The notes beneath the pieces were generated by a model. The model saw only the letters and a list, made by a program, of their open reading frames with translations, made no database searches and had not been told where the DNA came from. Positions 45,540-55,091 of a stretch of DNA of 64,000 bases are shown in pieces. The stretch covers positions 125,001-189,000 of the forward strand of contig WPIO01000114.1 in NCBI GenBank assembly GCA_009760855.2. Reading direction: 5' to 3'. Numbering within the stretch: the stretch's first letter is position 1; every line of letters starts with the position of its first letter. The DNA is from Cristatella mucedo (lineage: Eukaryota; Bryozoa; Phylactolaemata; Cristatellidae). Position numbers and translations under genes: made by a program.

Positions 45540-46630
45540 GAGCCAGACCGCCGAGCGGAACTCATTCAGCTGCCATAGGTATCCAGCTGCAATATCTGTG
45601 GAGGAAGCGGGTACGAGACCGCTTCCCACCTAGAAGCCACAACAGCCAAAGAGCGCCAGAACAAAGTAAGTTCGCAGCAGCAGCAGCAGCCGCAGACGAA
45701 GGAGGTGCAGCACGTGACGGCTTCCAGCGGCTAGGCGGTAGTTGTCAGCGGCGAGGCGACAGTAGCCTGCGCCTCGTCGCAGGCGACCTGCGACGAGGCG
45801 ACATCTCATCGGCCAAAAGCGAAGCAATGAGAGCGTCGCAGCGACGGAGAGCATGTCAGCGACCGCGGAGAGCGGCGTCTCGGTGGCGAAGAGCAGACGA
45901 CAGCACGAGCGTCTCGGCGCAGCAGGAGTCGGAGAGGAGCGCCGAGAGATGGCAGTCTGCGGCAAGGCGACGGTAGCGCCACCGCTTCGCTCGCAGGCTG
46001 CCTGCGAGCGAAGCATCGAGAACGTAGTCGCTGCGTCGGCGGCAAACCGCAGCAGCAGCGACGAGAGCGTTACGCCGGCGAGAGGAGCAGACCCGCGAGA
46101 GCGTCTCGGTGCAGCAGTGCGGAGAGGTGGGCAGCGCAACCGCGAGATCGACTGTGCTGAGTGAAACTGCGAGGACGACGAGGCCTCGATATTGAGCCGC
46201 AGCGTTTTTTTCGCAGGGGCGGGACCGGCCGGCGACGAGCGCACGAGACCGGCCATCCGAGCTCGCAGGTAGATGATCTGCGAGAACCGCCTGACAGTGG
46301 GAGCGGCGTCCCACCTTTGCCTAAAGGTGGGGGGCAGCATCTGTGACCGGCTGCTCGCGAGGGGAAGAGCTGGCGTGTGCCACCTGCGAGTGGCCGTCAC
46401 GTAGCCTTCACCCCATTCCAGCCGGTCGGAATCCTTTCAATGTTGAAACCAATATCCTGATAGGGCTGGAACGACATACCGCTGGATAGGGCAACAACTT
46501 GAGCTTCGGGGCCACCGCCTGACCAGGCAGCGGCCAGAGAGCCAACGGCTACTCGACTTTCCAGTCGCGAGGGCCGCCCCTCCCCAGCCAGGCTGGCGGA
46601 TTGCGAGATCTAATTCCTGTGGGGTAAGAG
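45540..46630 (+). pseudogene. Interior GC-rich region of LTR element, possible gag C-terminus
   Basis: The plus frame has CNICGGSGYETASH, which loosely resembles a CCHC zinc knuckle with the last ligands lost, followed by a Gln run (QQQQQPQ). The long GC-rich stretch to 46400 has stops in every plus frame. The open minus frame of 256 codons looks like a composition artefact. Confidence 0.3.
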
Positions 46631-46631
46631 A
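46619..46631 (+). other. Polypurine tract candidate
   Basis: GTGGGGTAAGAGA immediately precedes the 3' LTR start TGCTGTG. Confidence 0.5.
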
Positions 46632-46915
46632 TGCTGTGTTCGCCTGCGGCTTCTGCTGTTATAATTAGCGAAGTGCCTCGACACTTAATGTTCATGCCTC
46701 ACCTGTGGCCAATAGTTAAGCCATTGACGCAGCACAGCATCAGGCCACTAATGCATGCTATATATCTTGTCATCTGCTATGATTCATCGAGCTCTCTCTT
46801 ATATGGACGCATGGAGAGTAATAAAGAATCTCTTTCTCCGCTCACATTTGCGAGCTGTGTCTCCGTGAGACACGACAAGGACTGCCTCCGCAGTAGGAGC
46901 CGCTGTTAGACGACA
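46632..46915 (+). repeat. 3' LTR
   Basis: 284 bp with the same blocks in the same order as the 5' LTR; the end is set at GTTAGACGACA. Confidence 0.8.
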
Positions 46916-47045
46916 CTATCTACTGTCAATAATAATGCTATGCTAAATTTTATCACTACCGAGTACTAACAATGGGTTGAACAATATTTGCTAATGAAGC
47001 AACTCCGGTTGGTTAGAATTGAGAGCTCAGCTGGCTATACAAAAA

Positions 47046-47198
47046 TATCTCGCTGATTTGGCCGAGTGATTAAAGGTGCTCGCCTCAAACCACGGTCAGG
47101 GTATTTAACTACCAAGGTCATAGGCTCAAGCACCGTGGCACACGTGAAGAGATTAAGTGCTCTTAGGGCACAGTACACATTAATTATATATTTTTTGC
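47046..47198 (+). mobile_element. SINE2 copy
   Basis: Head GATTTGGCCGAGTGATTAAA (A box TGGCCGAGTGA), CTCGCCTCAAACCACGGTCA, a B-box-like GGCTCAAGCACC, and tail GAAGAGATTAAGTGCTCTTA then GGGCACAGTACACATTAATT. The tail parallels the family A LINE end GAAAGAGATTAAGTTCTCTG almost base for base. Confidence 0.82.
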
Positions 47199-47204
47199 TG
47201 GGTA

Positions 47205-47750
47205 TATAAGCTTATCGCCCGTCCGACGCTAATGACAGCCCGTGTAGCACATGGATAGAACTATTTCCTCTGGTCATCGATAGGTGCAGAAACTTCGGTC
47301 GTCTGTGCCATTGCACTGTCCTCATTTAGGACTGTCGTTCCACACAATGCTGCACAGGTGCTTATGCATAACGCAAGGTTAATGCTACAAACAAGGCCCC
47401 AGACATTAACCTAAGGTGTTGCAATTACCGGAGACGTGCCCTTTATTTGCACGCCTTACTTTGGACATGACACATCGCTCGCACCACGAGTCAAATACAG
47501 CATATATCTAATTTATAGGTACGTCAGCCACCAACGCAGGCTTAGCATGAGGATGACACAGCCCATCTTCAAGCTTGGATCGCTTATGTCCAATATATGA
47601 TCTGAGAGATGGCACTGCTAGCGAACGGTAAACGCTCTAAAACTAGCTTATGTGGGATGGCCTCTAAACAACATCACTCCAGCTTCATTAGCACTATACG
47701 AAGGGCATTCACTTCCTCCCACTTGCGCATGCCTTGGAGCATTGAAAGAG
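47205..47750. other. Unassigned stretch
   Basis: No recognised exon or repeat. Confidence 0.4.
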
Positions 47751-47754
47751 AACT

Positions 47755-48045
47755 TCTGGTTTTGCTCCAGCCTACCCGTCAGAGCTACTCCCAATTAGGC
47801 TAGGTACCGTACGATCTGCTCTTCGGACTCGAATCGTGCCCCAAAATAAGCCTCGGATTCTTTGGTGACCGCGCCTTTAGTTCCCACGCTCCCAAAGCTT
47901 TTAACTCACTCCCGACTGACGTCATCACATCCCCTGACTTGACAAGACTTGAACAGAAGCTACAGACGCAGCTATTACTCACAGCATCTGCTGGGCCATT
48001 ACGTATTACCCCTTGGCGTGCTGACGCTGTGCATGCTACCATTGT
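47755..48045 (+). pseudogene. Diverged LINE C-terminal fragment (first of a pair)
   Basis: TTTGCTCCAGCCTACCCGTC, GGTGACCGCGCCTTTAGTTC, AAAGCTTTTAACTCACTCCC and GCGTGCTGACGCTGTGCATG follow the family A order with heavy divergence. Confidence 0.6.
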
Positions 48046-48204
48046 GAAGATGGGACAAGCGTCAGTATGCGATTAAGTTTTTTGCAATCAAATCGAGGGC
48101 TTCCCTGTGAAGCCACCAGATTATGCTTGCTCTCTTGATGCCATCTTTAATAGCTTAGCAGTCGAGATCTTAACCTCGGACGGCTTCTCGAGTCGCCTTC
48201 TAGA

Positions 48205-48500
48205 GCACGACTGCTAGGCTCCTTTATTCTCTCGCTCCAGATTATTCAAACTACTTCTCAATGGTTAGGCATTGTACCACCCGCTCATCTGACTCAAGTC
48301 GCTTTGCTGTGCCTCTAATCAATCTCAAACCAAATCCCTTGGATACCATGCGTTTAGGTCGTGTGCTCTCAAAGCCTGGTATTGTGTGTCGACTGACATA
48401 TCCGCATCCAGCGATTTCACTACGAAATTTCCTTAGAGTGCTTACTTATTGTGACACTGTTCATGTTATCACTGACAGTATTGACTTGCTTGTAGTGTCT
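48205..48500 (+). pseudogene. Diverged LINE C-terminal fragment (second of a pair)
   Basis: TCCTTTATTCTCTCGCTCCA, GGCATTGTACCACCCGCTCA, CAAAGCCTGGTATTGTGTG and TTATTGTGACACTGTTCATG follow the same order as the preceding fragment, giving two old copies in tandem. Confidence 0.55.
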
Positions 48501-48632
48501 ATCGAAAATATTAATCTCAGGTTAATACACAAATATCTTATTAATATATTATTTTATTATTATTATTGTTGTTGCTAGTAAAAGGTTCTAAAATTGTTTC
48601 AAGCATGTCCGCTGCCGAGCGAGAGTATTTCG

Positions 48633-49112
48633 TCGCCTCTCCTTCCCTTCTCTTTGCCTCTCCTTCCCTTCTCTTTGCCTCTCCTTCCCTTCTCTTTGCC
48701 TCTCCTTCCCTTCTCTTTGCCTCTCCTTCTCCTTCTCTTTGCCTCTCCTTCCCTTCTCTTTGCCTCTCCTTCCCTTCTCTTTGCCTCTCTTCTCCTTCTC
48801 TTTGCCTCTCCTTCTCCTTCTCTTTGCCTCTCCTTCCCTTCTCTTTGACTCTCCTTCCCTTCTCTTTGCCTCTCCTTCCCTTCTCTTTGCCTCTCCTTCC
48901 CTTCTCTTTGCCTCTCCTTCCCTTCTCTTTGCCTCTCCTTCCCTTCTCTTTGCCTCTCCTTCCCTTCTCTTTGCCTCTCCTTCCCTTCTCTTTGCCTCTC
49001 CTTCCCTTCTCTTTGACTCTCCTTCTCCTTCTCTTTGCCTCTCCTTCCCTTCTCTTTGCCTCTCCTTCCCTTCTCTTTGACTCTCCTTCTCCTTCTCTTT
49101 GCCTCTCCTTCC
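48633..49112. repeat. 21-bp minisatellite, polypyrimidine, about 23 units
   Basis: The unit is CTCTCCTTCCCTTCTCTTTG plus C; variants have CTTCTCCTTC or GACTC. The whole 480 bp is almost pure pyrimidine on the plus strand. Because 21 is divisible by three, all six frames can stay open, which explains several long artefactual frames. Confidence 0.97.
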
Positions 49113-49114
49113 AT

Positions 49115-50275
49115 CGCCTCCCCATTTGGCTGCCACTGGCAGATGCAGCAACGTCCCATGGCCAAGAACGCAGATTGGTTCACCTCTTTGGAAGGCAGTG
49201 GGAATTAAGGTGTTGATTTCTTGCTCCGTTCATCGGTTCAGTGGAGGAGTCGGTTTTTGGTGTATAAATCTACTCCGGCCACTTTTTGCACACTAAATCA
49301 CGGCAATCAGCAAGAAGCCATTGTGACACCTGTCGGTGCCCAGCTAGCACCACCAGTCAGTCATCAGGAGCTGCACGTGGAATACCATGCAGCCTTGCCA
49401 GGCTCTGACGACAGCTGGTGTCGTTCCGAACTCAACCCTAGCACTGCCCCTTGTCATGGCCACCACAGTTGCTAGCCAGGACGTTTCTTAAGCCAACATT
49501 CTACAGCTGTTGAGGTCATATGGACCATAACATGGTCTATCCCGGTTGCAAGCCCTGTATGTTTATGGCCACCAACGAGTTTTTCAGCTCTAATCTTTAA
49601 GAAGTGCTTCCTAAGCCGACTGTACCCAGTCCTACCGCTTAAAAGAGTGTGAAGTTTTGTGTGAGTGTGGCACCTGGTATGCCTCGTGTATGTGTGTGTG
49701 TGCGTGTATATGTGTGTGTGTGTATGTGTGCATGTGTTTGTGTGTGTGTGTGTGTGTGTGCGCGTGTGCTGTGGTATACCTGTGGCACCAAAGAAAGTAA
49801 ACATCTACCACTGTCACCTACCCGAAGTGAAAATTGCAGGCTTTTCTAGGAACCAAAACTTATAGATCAGGAATTAATTAAATCTGGCGAACAAAATGCT
49901 TTAAGTGCAGTAACCACTGGGAGCGAACCGAAAGAATGCAAGAAAGCACGAGAAATCTCCGATCCAGATCCGTGGGCTGTGTTGTTATTTAGAAGTTGGT
50001 TAGCATACCTGACTTCGTTCAGCTGGAAGTAGTTCGAAGGGAGTCGGGCTCACGGCCCAAAAGACCGATCACCACTAACTCGGTTTCGCAGGTAGCCAGC
50101 ACGATGACACGAGTAGGTCATGCATATCTGAGTAGACTGCACTGCATGCAGTCACTTGCCTGCATGCACCTCGATATGCAAGCACTCGCGTTCTACCAAA
50201 GTTCATGCATGAGGTCACCATCGCTGCCACTATGCTTCAGCTCCGGCTGGCGCCATAAGACCGTGCAGTGTAAAT
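49115..50275. other. Unassigned stretch with (GT)n at about 49688-49765
   Basis: Apart from an interrupted GT microsatellite nothing was recognised. Confidence 0.45.
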
Positions 50276-50276
50276 A

Positions 50277-50457
<181 letters not shown>

Positions 50458-50606
50458 CGTCTCGCGCTCAGCTGAGAATCCCCAAGGAATTTTAATATTT
50501 GTAAGTAATATTAATGAACATACTTATATATATATATATGTGTGTGCTCGTTATATATATATATATGCTAGTTATATATATATATATGCTAGTTATATAT
50601 ATATAT

Positions 50607-50672
50607 ATATATCGCATGTGCTGTGTATGATATATATATATATATATATATATTATAGCACATGCGATATAT
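50607..50672. repeat. 16-bp perfect inverted repeat in AT-rich DNA
   Basis: ATATATCGCATGTGCT (50607-50622) and AGCACATGCGATATAT (50657-50672) are exact complements around a 34-nt AT-rich loop. Two TATGCTAGT units precede it (about 50564-50595). Confidence 0.9.
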
Positions 50673-50956
50673 AGATATATGTTTGTTTGTTCATTTATTT
50701 ATTATAGCTTATGCTATAACAGATAACGACTAACAATAACTTACACATAGCCAGAATAAAGCCAATGAGGCGAAGACCTTGACCTCGGAAAGGGCTACCA
50801 GCCGCACCAGTCATCGTAATCAGTAACCAGTCATTGTAAAGTTTCCCGAGGCCTCCCTTTGGGTGAAACCGAGGTAGGGGCGAGGGCCTGCTGGCGTATC
50901 CTTATTTATGCCTGCGGCTGTAATAGTGACGGTTAAATGATCCCTGTTATGCTTGA

Positions 50957-51023
50957 TCATAATAATAGTAATGCACTTGATAAAGTGCCCTCAGAGAACT
51001 CAATCTCTCTCTAGGCACTTTAA
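50957..51023 (-). mobile_element. Family A LINE tail fragment
   Basis: ATAATAATAGTAATGCACTT, GATAAAGTGCCCTCAGAGAA and AATCTCTCTCTAGGCACTTT only; then a TTTTAATTTT run. Confidence 0.8.
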
Positions 51024-51229
51024 ATTTTAATATTTTAAATTTTTTTAATTTTAATTTGCTGATCATTTTATTGTGTATAGGTTTTATCAAACTCAGCACG
51101 ATCAATATGGCAGACCGTGCCTTGGATCTAGCAATACGCGTACTGCTCGAGCTAAACTTCAGACTTCAGCTTTGACGTGAGGACTGGAGATGAGCTGGTT
51201 CAGCCCTCGGAGAAAATTAAACGAAAGAT

Positions 51230-51360
51230 GAAAAAACTGTCATTTTTACAGCACCTAGAAAGATCTTAATCTCTACGTTGGCGCTTTGACTAGGCCGCAG
51301 GGTTCGAGACGACGACCTTAGCCCAGGTGAGCAACTTACACATGGCCAAATTACATGAAT
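51230..51360 (-). mobile_element. SINE2 copy (reverse)
   Basis: In reverse complement: ATTTGGCCATGTGTAAGTTG (A-box area), GTCTCGAACCCTG (B box), then AGAGATTAAGATCTTTCTAG, the LINE-like tail. Confidence 0.6.
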
Positions 51361-51364
51361 TACA

Positions 51365-52520
51365 TATTAGCTAAATTTTTTGAAAGCTGAGTAAATCTAT
51401 TATTCGATGGAAGGCAAGGTCTCTCTCTTTGATCATATTGGATTTGAGAGAGCTCATTCATACCAAGAAGAGGCCTAATCGGTTCACTTGCTTTGCAGAT
51501 TACAACAATTGCATACATTACATAACGATTGCGACTACAATGATTACGGCCATAGACCTACGGAAGTTCTTTGCAAAGTCGGGGTTAAGATGTATCTCTT
51601 TGGCTGAATGCAGGCTATGCATGCAATCAGAGGGCGATCTTAATCTTTCATGACGCGAGTGGTGCACTACAAGCTTGAAAATATCAAAATTGCAATTAAA
51701 AATTACAGAGGCTTCTCAGGTAGGCGATGTACAAGTACAGGTAAGTGCTCAACTGTTTTATGACTCGAGCCGACGCATAAGCAAATCGTAAGCGTATCAC
51801 GCATGAGCTCGGCCAGGCGTTCGATTTGCTTAAAGTGGTAGCCAATCCCGACCAAGCTAGGGCCGTCAAAACCAAGAGCTTTTGACAGCACGTTCTGATT
51901 GGTTCCTGCTACGTCAGAGCATCCAGGGCACGACATTCTTAGACCGAATGCTCTGACGTACGTGCAAACCCAAGGCCAAGCATCGAAAGCTCATAATGCG
52001 ACCACACTTTGCAGCCATAGAAACGGTTCAGCGCTCACTTCAAAGATAAAGGCTAATTGATACACCGATTTGTCTTACTTGGCAAGGAATTAGTCTGTCG
52101 TGAGCAGTGCTCCGGATTGCATGGCTGCAGAGTCTATCTATGCTGCCCAATAAGGAGTGCATCAGAAAACCTCGAGTTCATTCAGGTCGGTCGGAGGTTC
52201 GGCGAATAATAGCTGGCCTAAGTGTAAGTTATACCAGGCTGGTTTAGAATCTACCAAAGATCTGTGAGATAATCTGAGCCAATTGAGCTCCCTCATAATG
52301 TAGCACCAATGAGCCACGGCTGCTGCTACCCGTGAATGCATCAGGCGTTGCGGTTTACTAGACCGGCAGAAAAACAATCTTGTCGCCACTGGCAGGCTGC
52401 AGCCGAAAGCTCTTAATAGTCTGGCCCGCTGGGGTTTGGCCAAATCCAGTTAAATGTTTTCTCTGTCTTCTGGACTTTCTTTTTGCCTTATATAATGTCC
52501 CTCTTTAGAAAAAAATTCTA
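51365..52520. other. Unassigned stretch
   Basis: Open frames of up to 93 codons (52443-52162 minus, 51936-51703 minus) show no motif I can name. Confidence 0.4.
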
Positions 52521-52521
52521 G

Positions 52522-52682
52522 CTTGACTTAACAGCCTCTTTTTTATTGCCACAGAAGAGCCTTTACGGCTATCACCACCGTTTGCAGTGTCGATTGAGAA
52601 TCGCCCACCACAGGATTCGATGCCACGGCCTCGGGATCGAGGTCGTGGAAAGCAACCGCCTTACCTAGTGTGCCATCACATT
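52522..52682 (-). mobile_element. SINE1 copy (reverse)
   Basis: TTGACTTAACAGCCTCTTTT, AGAAGAGCCTTTACGGCTAT, CCACCACAGGATTCGATGCC, GTGGAAAGCAACCGCCTTAC, matching the 27748-27925 copy. Confidence 0.85.
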
Positions 52683-53205
52683 ATGCAAAACTCGGCAGTC
52701 TGTCTGATCTGTGGTCAACGGTAGTACTGCCACATCACAACACTTCTGTCTGAGCTTCACTGGCTTCCTATAAAGGATAGAATCGACTGCAAGATCCTCA
52801 ATCCAGTTTACATATCACTTCACTAGGTGAGCCATGATGGCACACTAGGTAAGGTGGTTGCTTTCACGACCTCGGTTTTTTTCACTAGCTAGTACCAGCC
52901 CATCTATCTGACCTCCTTAATCCTTCAGTATGCTTTCGCACCACCAGCTCGTCAGCATCTGGTCACCTCAACGTTACTCGAACTAAATTGAAGTCTGTTG
53001 GTGATCGAGCATTCAGCTGGTATGCACCAAAAATCGTGAACTCGCTTTTGGGTACATTCACAATGTCTAATGACCTTGCAGCATTCCAGTCTCAGCTCAA
53101 ACAAGACGCACGTGTTCCGGTCAGCATTTCCCTTTGCAGCAAATATAAAGCACCAAGAAAGAGACTGCGTCCTCTAAGGGCGCTTTACTATGCACTAACC
53201 ACGTT
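52683..53205 (+). pseudogene. Diverged LINE (family D) C-terminal fragment with SINE1 head inserted
   Basis: GCAAAACTCGGCAGTCTGTC, CTTCACTGGCTTCCTATAAA, then after the SINE insertion GACCTCCTTAATCCTTCAGT, GATCGAGCATTCAGCTGGTA (RAFSWYAPKIVNSL). The 3' end has TTTGCAGCAAATATAAAGCA and a decayed stem-loop. Confidence 0.65.
52827..52880 (+). mobile_element. Head-only SINE1 insertion with 8-bp target duplication
   Basis: GTGAGCCATGATGGCACACT ... CACGACCTCGG followed by T6, flanked by TTCACTAG at 52819-52826 and 52881-52888. Everything downstream of the A-box domain is missing. Confidence 0.8.
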
Positions 53206-53214
53206 ATCGTTACA

Positions 53215-54239
53215 TTATTACTCCATTAGCCCCAGAAATCTTGCCCTTTTTTATTCACTCCGGTGTTCCTTGTGTAAATCCTAGGTTAGCGGCTGTATTG
53301 CAGTGAGTTGTAAAGCCACTTGATAGACATTTGGCTATCCTAGGGTGTTATTCAACTCATTAATATTAGCATTATTCACACACCCTTTATGTTTTCAGCA
53401 TTAAATCGTTATCGAGTATTGGTGCGCAGCCACGCTTTACCATAGGTGGATGGCCAGTTATTCTCTACCACCAGCTTGCAAGACAGCATCCAAGGGCATG
53501 ACACAGTGTCTGTAACATCTGCTGCCATTGCAGCAGCCTTGTTGAACGGCACATGCAGCCAAGTAGTTTTCATGGTGTGTGCCAGAATGCTGCAGGTCTA
53601 GCGTGTGCATTCGACATCTTTGCACACATTCCTTTACCATCTGAAATCCTGCTGATCTTTAGCTGAAGGCAAGCGGAAGCAATCAATATGGCAGGCAAAG
53701 TTGTCTTCTCGTGCTAGGGATCTGATGATTTGCCTTTGACTGATGCTCTTTAAAATCCAGCACTGGAGCAGCACTAGTTGCAGCACCAGAAGATCCCTCG
53801 ATATGCTCACCAAAGTTCGTGATCAGTGCGAGCCCGCCGGCTTTCTTAGCAAGATCCGAAGCTAGCCAAACCTTGTACCGCCGGCTACAACCATGATTGA
53901 GTTCAACAACCGTGATTACGACATTGTATATCCAAGTCAGTACGCAACGGCAATAGCAATAATAAACAGCAATAACAAAAATAACGATCATGGAATAAAT
54001 AGCACACACAAATCGTGCAGCTCATACAAATGCACGGTGCTGTGATATCATGCTGCCAGGGTCTGACACAAACTCAAGCAGAATCAGCGGTGACACCACA
54101 AACAAACAGCTGCTCGCTCAAGTTTCCATGGCAGCACAGCCAGTAGCTGCCTCTTCTCAAGCAGCAAATTGCTCGGCCCTGCACGGCCAGCCATTCACGG
54201 TCGCCCAGGACGCAGCCTGGGCCAAAACTCTACCCTGCT
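53215..54239. other. Unassigned stretch downstream of the methyltransferase gene
   Basis: The minus frame 54009-53683 has a protein-like end (RYKVWLASDLAKKAGGLALI) but no recognised family. Nothing else is supported. Confidence 0.35.
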
Positions 54240-54281
54240 GCTCATTATCTGTGCTGGCTGCCGACAGCACAGAAAATGAGC
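54240..54281. repeat. 17-bp hairpin near the 3' end of the methyltransferase gene
   Basis: GCTCATTATCTGTGCTG (54240-54256) and CAGCACAGAAAATGAGC (54265-54281) pair at 16 of 17 positions around an 8-nt loop. It is about 200 nt past the stop codon, so it may lie in the 3' UTR. Confidence 0.8.
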
Positions 54282-54482
54282 AACATCCCAGCCGTGCGGC
54301 CGACAGCGAGCAACCTCTTTTCGCTTCTTTCTGTGCCCAACCTCGGTGCCTGAGCCTGCCTGCTCTGAGCTTGTGCTGCCTGCACACTCGTCTTCAGGCG
54401 CAAGCTCAGATGTCGCTTCGGCGGCCAGCGCACCCTGTGTTCAGCACAGCCATCGAGTCAACGTGATTGCGCGAGCCTGAGG

Positions 54483-55091
54483 TCAAGGCTTCTCGAACGA
54501 GCGCGACGAATAAAGGACAACGCTCCGACGCCACTGCGTTTCGCCCAAGGTCCTCACCTTACGCAGTCCGCAGTGCGTCTGCAGGTAGCCGTCGATGTCT
54601 TCGGCGACCGTCTCGCGCCACCTCAGCTGGCCGAACAGTGGGTAGTGGGCCTCGCCGCTGCCGCCGTCGGCAGAGTGGTGACCATCGTCGTCGTCGGCAG
54701 CGTTGCCGCGACGCCTCCGCCCACGCCTCTGCCGGCGCACGGCTGAGGCGTAGCACTGCCACGGCTGCGCCTCTAAGACCAGATACTCGCAGCAGGCGGC
54801 AAGCCGGCGCAGGAACGCTCGAAGGCCGTCGTCGCCGTGGTTCAGATGGATCCACATGGTCACGGCAAAGCAGAACGCCACGCCGAACCGAAGCTGCACG
54901 TGCTCGTCGAGGATGAAGTCGAGGCCGTGGACCATCACGTCGGCGCACACGTACGATATACGGCTTGGACTGGGGTTTTGCTCCCTCGCCACCTGCAGCA
55001 GCTGCGGGTCGAGGTCGACGCCGATCGTGGACACGACGGCATCACCGCGCAGCAGGCGCAGCATGTGCTCGTGTATGGCCACTGTCAGCTC
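54483..55091 (-). CDS. BCDIN3D: BCDIN3D exon 2
   Basis: 609 nt from acceptor TTCTCGTAG|GAG to TGA at 54485-54483. Carries the rest of the methyltransferase fold. Strongly GC-rich, in contrast with the intron. Confidence 0.93.
   Translation of the reverse strand, partial: ELTVAIHEHMLRLLRGDAVVSTIGVDLDPQLLQVAREQNPSPSRISYVCADVMVHGLDFILDEHVQLRFGVAFCFAVTMWIHLNHGDDGLRAFLRRLAACCEYLVLEAQPWQCYASAVRRQRRGRRRRGNAADDDDGHHSADGGSGEAHYPLFGQLRWRETVAEDIDGYLQTHCGLRKVRTLGETQWRRSVVLYSSRSFEKP

Larger units (their letters stand above)
44444..46915 (+). mobile_element. Non-autonomous LTR retrotransposon
   Basis: Two direct LTRs (44444-44721, 46632-46915), both starting TG(T/C)TGTGT and sharing TAATTAGCGAA, AGTTAAGCCATTGACGCAGC, GAGAGTAATAAAGA and GTGTCTCCGTGAGAC. 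A primer-binding site follows the first LTR and a purine tract precedes the second. The 1.9 kb interior holds a gag-like coiled-coil remnant, a LINE insertion (45165-45528) and a GC-rich segment. No protease, RT or integrase was found, so it would need help from a relative. LTR divergence suggests it is not recent. Confidence 0.82.

Noticed and set aside
45630-46400. 256-codon open frame on the minus strand
   Set aside because: GC-rich composition, Arg/Ser/Leu-rich with no motif, inside an LTR element oriented on the other strand; most likely an artefact of few AT-rich stop codons.
48541-49216. Overlapping open frames of up to 216 codons on both strands
   Set aside because: They are the 21-bp minisatellite read in frames that its period keeps open.
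54050-54466. 138-codon plus-strand open frame
   Set aside because: No motif, Ala/Ser/Leu/Gln-rich, and it overlaps the likely 3' UTR of the opposite-strand methyltransferase gene.
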